In this document: positions 43,762 through 52,419 of the stretch, piece by piece | How the letters are laid out: each line of letters starts with the position of its first letter | Position numbering within the stretch: position 1 is the stretch's first letter | Position numbers and translations under genes: made by a program | Assembly: GCF_024178165.1 (NCBI RefSeq) | Contig: NZ_JAMZIE010000002.1 | Location: forward strand, 1 to 64,000 | Direction of reading: 5' to 3' | Length of the DNA stretch: 64,000 nucleotides | Source: Halohasta salina | GTDB lineage: Archaea > Halobacteriota > Halobacteria > Halobacteriales > Haloferacaceae | Notes under the pieces: model-generated | Seen by the model: only the letters and a program-made list of their open reading frames with translations | What the model was told of the DNA's origin: nothing | Database searches by the model: none

Positions 43762-45168
43762 TCAGAGCAGCAGCCCGCTGGTCTGGACGTAGAAGTAGAC
43801 CGCGAGGGTGGCAGCCATCACCCAGTGGCCCGGCCGGACGGTCTCGGGGCCGTCGGCGACGGCTTTGATGAGCGGGTAGCTGATGATCGCGATGGCGATC
43901 CCATTGGCGATCGAGTAGGTGAGCGGGATGACCATCACGGTGAGTGCCGCGGGCACCGACCACGTCGGATCGCTCCAGTCGATGTCGGAGACGCCCTCGA
44001 ACATGATGACACCGACGATGATCAGCGCGGTAAAGGAGGCGTAGGTCGGGATCGCCGCCGCCAGCGGCACCAGCGGAATCATCAGCAGGAACAGCCCAGC
44101 GACCGTCAGCGTCGTCAGCCCGGACCGGCCGCCGGCTTCGACGCCGGTCGACGATTCGACGAACGTCGTGATCGTCGAGGTCCCGAGCATCGCGCCGACC
44201 GTCGTGCCGATCCCATCGGCCATCAGCGGCTTGTTCATCTCGGGGAGCGTGCCGTCCTCGTCGAGGAAGTCGCCGTACTGGGCGATACCGATCAGCGCGC
44301 CCGCAGTGTCGAAGAAGTCGACGAAGAAGAACGTCAGCACGACCAACCCGAACGTCGCCGGGTCGGTCGTCCGCAGTCCCTCGACGAACGCGCCGGCCAG
44401 CGGCGTGATGTCGTACTGGATGCCGGCGATCATCGAAACGAGTCCCTGTTCGTTTACCTGTGTGAGGACCGACTCGTCGACCAACACGCCCGGAGAAACC
44501 AGCCCGGCGAACGTCGCAACGTAGCCCGCGACCGCGGTCGTCAGGACGCCGATGAGGATCGCGCCGGTCGTGTTGCGCGCCCACAACACCAAGATCAGTG
44601 CCGCCCCGAGCGTTCCGAGGATCGCGATCGGGTTCGTCCCGATCTCCCCGAGAGTGACCAGCGTGGCCTCGTCGTTGACGACGATCTGGAGCTCTTGGAG
44701 CCCGATCAGCAGCAGAAACGCTCCGATCCCGGCCCCGACCGCCAGTTTCACCGGCTCGGGGAAGATGTTGATCACGTACTCACGGGCCCCGGTTGCGGTG
44801 AGGGCGATGAAGATCAGCCCCTCGACGAACACCGCCGCCAGCGCCGTCTGCCACGGGACGCCCAGCCCCAACACCACGGTAAACGCGAAGTACGCGTTGA
44901 GCCCCAACCCCGGTGCCAGCGCGAACGGCCGGTTGGCGTACAGCCCCATCACGACCATCGAGATCGCCGACGTCACGATCGTGACGATCGCGAGCATCTG
45001 GAAGATCTCGATATCGGTGTACCCCTCGATCTGGATCGCCTCCGAGAGGATTGCGGGGTTGACCACGATGATATACGCGATCGCGAAAAACGTCGTGAGC
45101 CCGGCAACGAGTTCTGTTTTAACGTTCGTGCCCTTTTCTGCAAGATCGAAGTAGGATTGTAAATCCAT
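43762..45168 (-). CDS. NCS2-family purine/xanthine/uracil permease (AzgA-like)
   Basis: A 468-residue membrane protein with about 12-14 helices. Family signs include the early FLTTFFAIAYIIVVNPAIL-type text (here TTFFAIAYIIVVNPAILSEA, residues ~25-44), GPGLGLNAYFAF-like ALAPGLGLNAYFAFTVV (about 84-100) and the mid-protein LTFFFVDFFDTAGALIGIAQYGD (about 277-299). AzgA-type carriers import adenine, guanine and hypoxanthine with protons. The divergent gene 302 bases upstream encodes a deaminase, fitting purine salvage. A TATA-like run (CGTTTTAAGT on the minus strand, about 45198-45207) is about 30 bases from the ATG at 45168. Confidence 0.9.
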   Translation of the reverse strand: MDLQSYFDLAEKGTNVKTELVAGLTTFFAIAYIIVVNPAILSEAIQIEGYTDIEIFQMLAIVTIVTSAISMVVMGLYANRPFALAPGLGLNAYFAFTVVLGLGVPWQTALAAVFVEGLIFIALTATGAREYVINIFPEPVKLAVGAGIGAFLLLIGLQELQIVVNDEATLVTLGEIGTNPIAILGTLGAALILVLWARNTTGAILIGVLTTAVAGYVATFAGLVSPGVLVDESVLTQVNEQGLVSMIAGIQYDITPLAGAFVEGLRTTDPATFGLVVLTFFFVDFFDTAGALIGIAQYGDFLDEDGTLPEMNKPLMADGIGTTVGAMLGTSTITTFVESSTGVEAGGRSGLTTLTVAGLFLLMIPLVPLAAAIPTYASFTALIIVGVIMFEGVSDIDWSDPTWSVPAALTVMVIPLTYSIANGIAIAIISYPLIKAVADGPETVRPGHWVMAATLAVYFYVQTSGLLL

Positions 45169-45469
45169 TCGTCTGAATGGGACTGGTTTGGTTGTCTACT
45201 TAAAACGTGTGATGGTGGTTCTACCGACCACTCTAGATGTATATGGTCTTATTATAGGAATATAAGCTCATTCGAACGGGTGCCGATACCCGCCCCCGAG
45301 GCTAAGTCACTACCCGCACGCTCCAGCCGGCTTCGACCGACGGTACCGGTCAGCCGTCGACCCGCCGAGAAAAAAGTAGTCGCCGCCTACTTATATACGG
45401 GCCGCCGGTCGACGGGGCGGTCGCTCCTCCCAGAAGGTTTATTCGCTCGACTATCGTTCATATGAGCCG
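45169..45469. other. divergent intergenic region of the purine-salvage pair
   Basis: No gene is seen. It holds the minus-strand TATA-like run for the permease near 45198-45207, an A+T-rich centre (ATATGGTCTTATTATAGGAATATAA, about 45241-45265), a GTAG-N7-CTAC palindrome at 45376-45390, and a plus-strand TATA-like GGTTTATTCG about 30 bases before the deaminase ATG. Confidence 0.55.
45376..45397 (+). promoter_or_regulatory. GTAG-N7-CTAC palindrome touching a TATA-like element
   Basis: GTAGTCGCCGCCTAC (45376-45390) is followed at once by TTATATA (45391-45397). The same GTAG-N7-CTAC form, including a CCG-rich centre, occurs three times at 43663-43725. It lies about 80 bases upstream of the deaminase ATG, so a regulator bound here could act on the divergent promoters. 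No binding protein is assigned. Confidence 0.5.
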
Positions 45470-46804
45470 ATGTTTCTCTCTGGGACAGTCATCGTCGACG
45501 CCTCGACGGTGATCGAGGATGGCGCGGTTGTCGTCGAGGACGACCGGATCATCGCGGTCGGCGACCGCGAACAGCTCCGCGAGACGTATCCCGACCGCCG
45601 GGGGTATCATGCGGACATCCTCATGCCGGGGCTGGTCGGGAGCCACATCCACTCGGTCCAGAGCCTCGGCCGGGGAATCGACGACGACAGCGAACTGCTG
45701 GACTGGCTGTTCGACTACATCCTTCCGATGGAGTCGACGCTGACCGCCGAGGAGATGGCCGCCGCCGCCAGACTCGGCTATCTGGAACTGATCGAGAGCG
45801 GAACGACCACCGTGATCGATCACCTCTCGGTAGCCCACGCCGACCGCGCTTTCGAGGCGGCCGGCGAGATGGGGATTCGGGGGCTGCTCGGGAAGGTACT
45901 GATGGATCGGCGAGCTCCCAAGGGGCTGCTCGAAGACACCGAGGCCGCCCTCGCCGAAAGCGAACGACTAATCGAGCAGTACCACGGCAGTTTCGACGAC
46001 CGGATCCGGTATGCGGTCACCCCGCGGTTCGCGGTCTCCTGTAGCGAGGCGTGTCTCCGCGGCGCCCGGCGGCTGGCCGACGCCTACGAGGGGGTGCGGA
46101 TCCACACCCACGCCAGCGAGAACCGCAGCGAGGTCGAGACCGTCGAGGCCGACACCGGCCGGCGCAACATCGCGTGGCTCGACGAGGTCGGGCTCACCGG
46201 CGAGGACGTCGTGTTGGCCCACTGCGTGTGGACCGACGAGGCCGAACGCGAGTTGCTGGCCGAGACCGGCACCCACGTCACCCACTGTCCCTCCTCGAAT
46301 ATGAAACTCGCCAGTGGGATCGCCCCGGTCGTCGACTACCTTGATCGCGGGATCAACGTCGCCCTCGGCAACGACGGCCCGCCCTGCAACAACACGCTGG
46401 ACCCCTTTACCGAGATGAAACAGGCCAGCGTCCTCCAGAAGGTCGACCGGCTGGATCCGACGGTGACGCCGACGGCGACGATCTTCGAGATGGCGACGGT
46501 CAACGGCGCGGCCGCCGCCGGCTTCGACGACGTGGGCGAACTCAAGCCGGGCTGGAAGGCTGATATCGTCGGCCTCTCGACGGACTCGACGCGGGCGACG
46601 CCGCTGCACGACGTCTACTCGTATCTCGTCTTTGCGGCCCACGGCGACGACGTCGAATTTACCATGGTCGACGGCGAGGTCCTGCTGGAAGACGGCGAGG
46701 TGACCGTCGTCGACGCTGACGAGGTCCGTCAGCAGGCCACCGAAATCGCCGCCTCGATGGATCTCTCGGAGGCCCGCGAGAACGCCCGAGAACTGAAACC
46801 CTGA
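45470..46804 (+). CDS. amidohydrolase, 5'-deoxyadenosine/SAH- or guanine-deaminase type
   Basis: A 444-residue metal-dependent amidohydrolase. Metal ligands are visible: MPGLVGSHIHS (HxH at residues ~59-61), GVRIHTHASENRSE (near 204-217), LAHCVWTDEAE (near 246-256) and NVALGNDGPPCNN (near 293-305). The pattern is that of the MTA/SAH/5'-deoxyadenosine deaminase and related nucleobase-deaminase branch, used in recycling purines from SAM by-products. Which purine is used is not decidable. Divergent from the NCS2 purine permease. A TATA-like TTTATT lies about 28 bases before the ATG. Confidence 0.85.
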   Translation: MFLSGTVIVDASTVIEDGAVVVEDDRIIAVGDREQLRETYPDRRGYHADILMPGLVGSHIHSVQSLGRGIDDDSELLDWLFDYILPMESTLTAEEMAAAARLGYLELIESGTTTVIDHLSVAHADRAFEAAGEMGIRGLLGKVLMDRRAPKGLLEDTEAALAESERLIEQYHGSFDDRIRYAVTPRFAVSCSEACLRGARRLADAYEGVRIHTHASENRSEVETVEADTGRRNIAWLDEVGLTGEDVVLAHCVWTDEAERELLAETGTHVTHCPSSNMKLASGIAPVVDYLDRGINVALGNDGPPCNNTLDPFTEMKQASVLQKVDRLDPTVTPTATIFEMATVNGAAAAGFDDVGELKPGWKADIVGLSTDSTRATPLHDVYSYLVFAAHGDDVEFTMVDGEVLLEDGEVTVVDADEVRQQATEIAASMDLSEARENARELKP

Positions 46805-46994
46805 CCGGCGGGCGTCGCTCGCGGCGGGACTCGTTGCGGTGGGGCGACCCGCGGCTGTTTCGCCCCCGGCGGTCCGAATGCTCGACGTTCGTACCGCCTT
46901 CCGGCTCTCAACAGAGGGGCTGTCGACCACCGGGGAGCCGGACGACGACTGGAGCGCGACCTATGAGCCACGTCGTACATACCCTAACGCAGGA

Positions 46995-48233
46995 ATGAGC
47001 GCCATCACAGACACACTGACCAGCGTGCTGGTCGTCCTCTGTATCGCCCTCGGCGTCAGACTACTGGTCCGGAACCACGAGCGCATCGCCTACGCGAGCG
47101 TGCTCGTTGTCGTCGGGCTGGGTGCTGCGTTCGTCGGCCCCGATCTCGGGCTCGAACTCACCAGTGACGTCATTTTCTTCCTGCTTCTGCCGACGATCAT
47201 CTTTCAAGGAACGCTATCGATCGATGTTCGGGAACTCCGCCACGACGCGCCGCTGATCGCCGTGCTCACGCTCGTCGGACTGCCGCTGGCGGTCGTCATC
47301 TTGGGGGCCATCGGCACGGTCGCCTTCGGCTTCGAGTTGGGGATCGCGCTGCTGTTCGCGGCGATTATCCTCCCGACAGATCCGGCGGCGGTGCTGTCGC
47401 TGTTCGAGGAGTTCGATGTCGGCGAGCGGCTGGCGGTCACCATCGAGGGCGAGAGCTTGTTGAACGACGGGGTCGCCATCGTCATCTTCTCGTCGCTCCT
47501 GTCGACAGTCCAGGCGACCGACCAGTCGGTGGCCACCCTCGCCTCACTCTCGGGGATCGCTGGCTTCGCGGTCGACGTGACTCTCGTCGGCGGCGGTGGG
47601 CTCGTCCTCGGGATCGGAGTCGGCTACGCCGCTCACCAACTGGTCAACCGGCTCGACGACACGATGGCGATCCTGTTGACGACGATCGTCGTCGCCTATG
47701 GCTCCTTTCTCGTCGCCGACCACTATCTCGGTCTCAGCGGCGTCCTCGCCACGGTCGGGGCGGGGGTGGCGATGGGGGCTCACGAGGGGACTCACGCTCG
47801 GATGACCGGCCCGGAAGCGACTGTCGAAGAGGTCTGGAGCACGCTGTCGTTCCTCGTGTCGACCGTTCTCTACGTGTTGATCGGCTTGGCGACCAGCCCT
47901 GCGGCCTTCGTCGACGACTGGCGGCTCATCCTGACGGCGGCCGTCTTGGTCGTCCTCGTGCGGGCGCTCACGATCTACCCGCTGGTCTCGGCAACGAACC
48001 TGCTGTCGAGCCAGCCGGTCCCGTTGCAGTATCAGCATATCATGGTCTGGGGCGGGCTCCATACGGTGGTTCCGGTCGCGCTGGTGTTGGCAGTCCCCGA
48101 GAGCATCGCCGGCGGCCAGCCGCTCGAAACGATGGTCTTCGGCATCGCCATCATCAGTCTGGTCGTCCAAGGGTTGCTCATGCCGACGGTGCTGGATCTC
48201 ACCGGCCTCGGAAGCGGCTCCGCCGATGACTGA
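46995..48233 (+). CDS. NhaP-type Na+/H+ antiporter (CPA1 family)
   Basis: A 412-residue membrane protein with about 12 helices. Conserved CPA1 motifs are LLPTIIFQGTLSIDVRELR (about 61-79), AAIILPTDPAAVLSLFEEF (about 123-141) and EGESLLNDGVAIVIF (about 150-164), where the Asp residues carry ion exchange. It exports Na+ in exchange for protons, a core need of a halophile. The ATG at 46995 follows GCAGGA; a longer frame starting at 46839 adds 52 polar residues without family match. It is on the same strand as the deaminase after about 190 bases. Confidence 0.9.
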   Translation: MSAITDTLTSVLVVLCIALGVRLLVRNHERIAYASVLVVVGLGAAFVGPDLGLELTSDVIFFLLLPTIIFQGTLSIDVRELRHDAPLIAVLTLVGLPLAVVILGAIGTVAFGFELGIALLFAAIILPTDPAAVLSLFEEFDVGERLAVTIEGESLLNDGVAIVIFSSLLSTVQATDQSVATLASLSGIAGFAVDVTLVGGGGLVLGIGVGYAAHQLVNRLDDTMAILLTTIVVAYGSFLVADHYLGLSGVLATVGAGVAMGAHEGTHARMTGPEATVEEVWSTLSFLVSTVLYVLIGLATSPAAFVDDWRLILTAAVLVVLVRALTIYPLVSATNLLSSQPVPLQYQHIMVWGGLHTVVPVALVLAVPESIAGGQPLETMVFGIAIISLVVQGLLMPTVLDLTGLGSGSADD

Positions 48234-48347
48234 TCGTCGGTGGACGCCCACCAGTATCGTGCTGTGCGACGTGATCGGGACCGGAGTGGTCGACCCCGTG
48301 CTGTCCGCCGAGCCAACAATAATGTACCACCCTCGGAGTATGTCCGT

Positions 48348-48779
48348 ATGGGACTGACCGATTGGATTCCGGGGCTGGGATCGACCGAGGCCGGTTCGGC
48401 AGACGACGTCGACACCTACTATTTGGCCGACGAGACGCCGTGGAATACCGAACTCCGAGAGTATCGACTGCTGATCGGCCCGGCGACCGAGACGGACGAC
48501 GAGTGGACCGTCTATCGCTGCACCGACGACGATACGGAGATCCCACCCCAGACCGAACTGCTCGTGTTTCAGGAGGGCCGGGTCGTCCCGAACGACGGGT
48601 CGCCGTTTCGGCTCCATCTGGCCCAGTTGGTGTTGGGCGACCGTGTCGACAAGGAGGGTCTCGACGGTTATTTCGTGGAGTTTCCCGCGGAGTTGGCCGG
48701 CGAGCCCTACTCCGAACGCGGCCCGGTTGACGACGATGAACTGCGTCGGTTCCTGCGATCGGTTCCCGGCGACTTCTGA
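48348..48779 (+). CDS. hypothetical haloarchaeal protein (143 aa)
   Basis: Not recognised. 143 residues, soluble and acidic, opening MGLTDWIPGLGSTEAGSADD. The middle holds YRLLIGPATETDDEWTVYRC (about 42-61), then a predicted strand LLVFQEGRVVPNDGSPFRLHLAQL, and an acidic tail with RFLRSVPGDF. No signal peptide or membrane segment. The ATG at 48348 is used because 36 upstream residues are Arg-rich. It lies 114 bases downstream of nhaP on the same strand. Confidence 0.65.
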   Translation: MGLTDWIPGLGSTEAGSADDVDTYYLADETPWNTELREYRLLIGPATETDDEWTVYRCTDDDTEIPPQTELLVFQEGRVVPNDGSPFRLHLAQLVLGDRVDKEGLDGYFVEFPAELAGEPYSERGPVDDDELRRFLRSVPGDF

Positions 48780-48854
48780 TCTGGCAGACCGAAACCGGCT
48801 GCCGCGGCCGAGACCCGGTATCTGTTCGCCGCTGGCGTTGCGGGGATCAAAAAA

Positions 48855-48866
48855 CATATATAAAAC
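48855..48866 (+). promoter_or_regulatory. TATA box of the small zinc-finger gene
   Basis: CATATATAAAAC, preceded by the A-rich GATCAAAAAA, is centred about 27 bases before the ATG at 48887. This distance predicts transcription starting at or next to the start codon, so a leaderless message. The T/A-rich island stands out in G+C-rich flanks. Confidence 0.6.
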
Positions 48867-48886
48867 AAAAACATGTGATATGTTGT

Positions 48887-49015
48887 ATGAAACGCACAGT
48901 AAAACGGATTTTATGCTCGCATGAGTACACCGAATCGGCAGTGTACCTTTCCGAAAAGAAATTAGTCGAGAGCTGTTCGAACTGCGGGACCGAACGCATC
49001 CGGTCGTTGGAGTAA
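48887..49015 (+). CDS. 42-residue zinc-finger micro-protein
   Basis: An unusually small gene: ATG at 48887, TAA at 49013-49015, 42 residues. The protein starts MKRTVKRILCSHEYTESAVY and ends with CSNCGTERIRSLE. Two metal-binding knuckles are visible, Cys-Ser-His-Glu near residues 10-13 and C-x-x-C-G near 30-34. This is the form of the small zinc-finger proteins known as CPxCG-related in haloarchaea. Its well placed TATA box supports a real gene. It is basic at the N terminus, which contrasts with typical acidic haloarchaeal proteins. Function unknown. Confidence 0.75.
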   Translation: MKRTVKRILCSHEYTESAVYLSEKKLVESCSNCGTERIRSLE

Positions 49016-49157
49016 CGCCGCCACAGCCTGCCAGGTCGGCCGGCTTTCGATGTGGGCGGAAAAAGCGTGAGCGAGACGGCTCCTCGCCTGTCGACCGATC
49101 GGTCGATCAGAGCGGGACGCCACCGGCGAGCCCACTGCTGCGGGAACTACGACGCCG

Positions 49158-49715
49158 TCACGGGTTGACCGAGTGAACCTCCGATTCGGCGGGCAGCTCG
49201 TCTGCTGTCGTTCCGTCGGTCGGCAGGGGATCCTTCGACCGGAGGTACACCGTCCAGAACGTCACGATGCCGACTGCGATGAACGTGAGATTGGCACTCA
49301 GGTCTTTCGCGTACACCAGATTCAAGCTGTAGTGTGAATCGAACGGGAAGAACGGTCGGATACCCATCGGCGTGATGAGGTCGCCGAGTAGGTGACTGAT
49401 GACTCCGCCCGACCCGACGACAAATCCGAATATCGCTCGTCTGAGACTCTCGTCGGGTGTGATTGGAGTCCCACCCCATCTGGTAGTGCTGACCACGGCG
49501 ACGACAACGCCGAGACAACCCGCGGCCAGCAACGAGTGTGTCACTCCTCGGTGTGTGATCCACGGGACGACGAGGTCGACGTCGGGCACCAGCGTTACGA
49601 GGAGGGCGATCCCAACCCAACCGGGGACCTCAGCTCTGTGCCCCGAAGCGACGAGCAGGTTGACGAACGGTGCACACACAACCAACGTAATCCCCACATG
49701 TCCTATAGCTATCAC
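49158..49715 (-). CDS. metal-dependent membrane hydrolase (YdjM/DUF457 family)
   Basis: A 185-residue membrane protein with four or five helices. Residues LVPDVDLVVPWITHRGVTHSL (about 42-62) hold the conserved D-x-D and THRGxTHS metal-binding motif of the YdjM/DUF457 family, followed by GGVISHLLGDLITPMGIRPFFP (about 103-124) with H and D ligands. Relatives are called membrane-bound metal-dependent hydrolases, function unclear. The start is a GTG, with an in-frame stop three codons further upstream, so no longer start is possible. Confidence 0.85.
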   Translation of the reverse strand: MIAIGHVGITLVVCAPFVNLLVASGHRAEVPGWVGIALLVTLVPDVDLVVPWITHRGVTHSLLAAGCLGVVVAVVSTTRWGGTPITPDESLRRAIFGFVVGSGGVISHLLGDLITPMGIRPFFPFDSHYSLNLVYAKDLSANLTFIAVGIVTFWTVYLRSKDPLPTDGTTADELPAESEVHSVNP

Positions 49716-49948
49716 AGTCTACACGGCAGGATTGTGGTGGTATTACTGTATTGTTTTTATACATACTAAATTTCTTGGTATGTTTTGGTTGCATATCTCT
49801 GCCAGCGCTTTGTTGTTCACGTACTCACAGTCAGCTAGATCCGGCCAGAGAACTTGAAAACGTACTTAAGAGGGTTTCACTATCGGAGACTGTCGTTTAT
49901 TTAGTCGACCAGCAATATCATATGTATCTGACATATACGAACGGGTAT

Positions 49949-50806
49949 CTACCGGTTGGTCGACGCGATCGCTGCCAACCGGCTATACTCCTCGTTCGAA
50001 AGCGCGATCGAGGCGGCAGCGACGTTCTCTTCGAGGTGGTCAAGGCTGCCGGTACCCGGGATCGGCAGCATCACATCGGAGTGTTCGAGCAGCCACGCCA
50101 GCGCGATCTGGTAGACCGTGGCGTCGTGTGTGTCCGCAACCTCTTGGATGGCGTCGACCCCCGAAATCGACCCAGCAGCGATCGGGAAGTAGGGCATAAA
50201 GCCAATCCCGTACTCTTCGCAGGCCTGAAGCACATCCTCGTGGTCGCGGTTTAACACGTTGTACTGGTTCTGGACCGTCGCGATTTCGACGTGCTCTCTG
50301 GCCTCCTCAAGCTGGTCGACGCTGACGTTCGAAAGGCCGACGTGGTCGATAAAGCCCTCGTCTTTGAGTTCGGCGAACGCCGTGAGGCTGTCCTCGAAGG
50401 GTGTGTCCGGATCTGGGCTGTGTAGTTGGTAGAGATCGATCGAGTCGACTCCGAGGCGATCACGGCTGACGAGCACCTGATTGCGGATGTAGTCGGGATC
50501 GGCGTGGTTGAGCCACTGGCCGTCGCTGTTTCGGAGCAGCCCGGCCTTCGTGGCGATCGTCACCGCCTCGGTATCGATTGCCTCACCGAGCAGGCGTTCG
50601 CTGACACCCGGTCCGTAGGAGTCCGCGGTGTCGATGAAGTCGACGCCGAGGTCGACGGCCTGCTGGGCGACGTCTTTCGCATACTGTTCATCGTCGGGTG
50701 GGCCGATGATTCCCTCGCCACAGAGACGCATCGCGCCAAACCCGAGTCGGTTCACTGTCAGTTCGCCATCGAGGTCGAACGTGCCGCTCTCGTTTGTGGA
50801 TTCCAT
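49949..50806 (-). CDS. aldo/keto reductase
   Basis: A 285-residue NAD(P)H-dependent TIM-barrel oxidoreductase. Catalytic residues are in DFIDTADSYGPGVSERLLG (Asp and Tyr near residues 55 and 64), VTIATKAGL (Lys near 86) and YQLHSPDPDTPF (His near 123). The C-terminal part is NADPH-binding (MLPIPGTGSLDHLEENVAAA). It reduces an unidentified carbonyl compound. It is isolated; the 230 bases downstream of its 3' end are A+T-rich and gene-free. Confidence 0.9.
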   Translation of the reverse strand: MESTNESGTFDLDGELTVNRLGFGAMRLCGEGIIGPPDDEQYAKDVAQQAVDLGVDFIDTADSYGPGVSERLLGEAIDTEAVTIATKAGLLRNSDGQWLNHADPDYIRNQVLVSRDRLGVDSIDLYQLHSPDPDTPFEDSLTAFAELKDEGFIDHVGLSNVSVDQLEEAREHVEIATVQNQYNVLNRDHEDVLQACEEYGIGFMPYFPIAAGSISGVDAIQEVADTHDATVYQIALAWLLEHSDVMLPIPGTGSLDHLEENVAAASIALSNEEYSRLAAIASTNR

Positions 50807-51308
50807 ACCCCCGTTCGCGGCCCGAAACGTGTTATCTCTGGTGGTCAGCGATCTCCGAGACCGTGGGATCTCCTGCTGTCGACTTACGCTGGTTGGGTGT
50901 GCGATGGTTCGACTGTGTCGAGGACACGAACTCCGATGCGGTCATAGACCGGTGTGTAGCGAGTCTTGTTGTCGACGATCGGCGATCGGTGCACGCGGGT
51001 GCCGTCTCACCGAAAGAGGAGCCGCTGGTGTCGTTTCCGTCGGAGGAGAACCGCCCACGTGATTGCCCCGAGCCGTAGACGACTGTCGTCGACTTGATCT
51101 CTCCTCCACCCGCTTCGAGGATCTGGCGGGGCCCACCGCCCACTCAACATTTGCGGAGCCAATCGCCCGATAGCGACGGGCCGCAAGTTGTAACGACGTG
51201 GGAACCGAATCTATCGGTCGTTCTGGGACAACCGATTCAGGAAAAAACAGACTTATAAAAGGCTCTAAAGCAGAATTAGAATTAGCGGCGAAACGAATTG
51301 TGAGGAAG
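50807..51308. other. intergenic gap between aldo/keto reductase and tRNA-Arg
   Basis: No complete gene is supported. 50878-51078 reads like a decayed kinase fragment on the plus strand (separate entry). 51230-51300 is A+T-rich (GACTTATAAAAGGC at about 51250-51263, a TATA-like element on the plus strand, not oriented toward the minus-strand tRNA). Confidence 0.4.
50878..51078 (+). pseudogene. possible remnant of an HPr-kinase-like protein
   Basis: One reading frame ending at the TAG at about 51078 contains DTNSDAVIDRCVASLVVDD followed by RRSVHAGAVSPKEEPLVSFP. The HAGAV plus hydrophobic strand resembles the start of the P-loop region in HPr-kinase-like nucleotide-binding proteins, but the expected GKST loop is replaced by unrelated text and the frame then stops. 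It overlaps no other gene in its core. This reading is tentative; it could be chance. Confidence 0.22.
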
Positions 51309-51383
51309 TGGGCGCTGCAGGATTTGAACCCGCGACAACTTGGTCCGAAGCCAAGCACTCTGTCCAAGCTGAGCTAAGCGCCC
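51309..51383 (-). tRNA. tRNA-Arg (anticodon UCG)
   Basis: Minus-strand sequence begins GGGCGCTTAGCTCAGCTTGG. The anticodon arm GCTTGG-CTTCGGA-CCAAGT gives TCG, decoding CGA. The T arm is GCGGGTTCAAATCCTGC and the acceptor GGGCGCT pairs with AGCGCCC, discriminator A. It is 75 bases long with no encoded CCA and no visible intron. No duplicated 3' fragment lies beside it, unlike the other tRNAs here. Confidence 0.95.
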
Positions 51384-51506
51384 GCACCCGATTGTTCCGA
51401 ATCTGCAATAATAAGGGCGTCGGTCTCGTCGCCATGGGTCGACTGCTCACACACGGCGCGGAGCGGATCCACGTCCTTTATTCGGTGACACTCACGACCG
51501 CCATGT

Positions 51507-52358
51507 ATGGCAACGTTGGCGGCCCGTGGGCGGGCCTGTCTCGACCTCACACGGCCCGGGAACGCGATATCGGCCGGGCTGCTCACCGGTACCGGGGCGT
51601 TCGTCGCCGGCGGCATCACTGCGTCCCCAGTCGACGTCGTGGCCGCAGTGGTGGCAACGGTCACCGCGACTGGCGGCGGTAACGCGATCAACGACTACTT
51701 CGACCGGGAGATCGATGCGATCAACCGTCCCGACCGCCCGATCCCACGCGGGGATATCACGGCCCGCGGCGCGTTGTGGTTCAGCCTTGCGCTGTTCGCT
51801 GTGGCGACTGCTGCTGCATTGACCTTGCCGACGGCCGCGATCGCGATTGCCGTCTTCAACTTCGTCGCGCTGGTGGCCTACACGGAGCTGTTCAAGGGGC
51901 TGCCGGGGGTCGGCAACGCGTTGGTCGGCTATCTCACCGGGAGCACGTTCCTCTTCGGCGGCGCAGCGGTCGGCGACCCCTTCGGCGCGGTCACGCTCTT
52001 CGGCCTCGCAGCGGTCGCTACGCTCACCCGCGAGATCGTCAAAGATATCGAAGACATCGACGGCGACCGACAGGAGGGATTGCGGACGCTCCCGATCGTC
52101 CTCGGCGAGCGACCCGCGTTACTCATCGGAGGAACCGCTATGGGGCTCGCGGTCGTCGCCAGCGGGTGGCCCTTTCTGGTCGGCGAGTTCGGTGCGATCT
52201 ACCTCGCGGTCGTGCTGCCGGCGGATCTGGTGATGCTCGCCGCGACCGTCCGGGCCCGAACGGACCCCTCGGCGAGTCAACGCTGGCTCAAGCGGGGAAT
52301 GCTGCTGGCGGCGGTCGCGTTCGTTGCCGGTCGGGCGACGGTCGTCATCGGCGGGTGA
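51507..52358 (+). CDS. digeranylgeranylglyceryl-phosphate synthase (UbiA family)
   Basis: A 283-residue membrane prenyltransferase. It adds the second geranylgeranyl chain to form the core of archaeal ether lipids. The Asp-rich motifs are GGNAINDYFDREIDAINRPD (about residues 56-75) and VKDIEDIDGDRQEGLRTLP (about 171-189), which bind Mg2+ and diphosphate; eight or nine helices surround them. Length matches archaeal DGGGP synthases. The ATG at 51507 is the family start. Confidence 0.92.
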   Translation: MATLAARGRACLDLTRPGNAISAGLLTGTGAFVAGGITASPVDVVAAVVATVTATGGGNAINDYFDREIDAINRPDRPIPRGDITARGALWFSLALFAVATAAALTLPTAAIAIAVFNFVALVAYTELFKGLPGVGNALVGYLTGSTFLFGGAAVGDPFGAVTLFGLAAVATLTREIVKDIEDIDGDRQEGLRTLPIVLGERPALLIGGTAMGLAVVASGWPFLVGEFGAIYLAVVLPADLVMLAATVRARTDPSASQRWLKRGMLLAAVAFVAGRATVVIGG

Positions 52359-52419
52359 CTAGTCGGTATATCGACTAATCCGACTCGGATAATCAAAAAG
52401 AATATTACCCGCAACCGGT

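Noticed and set aside
49751-50254. Open plus-strand frame across the gap after the aldo/keto reductase
   Set aside because: Most of it overlaps the reductase on the opposite strand, and the rest is A+T-rich with Cys-rich random text.
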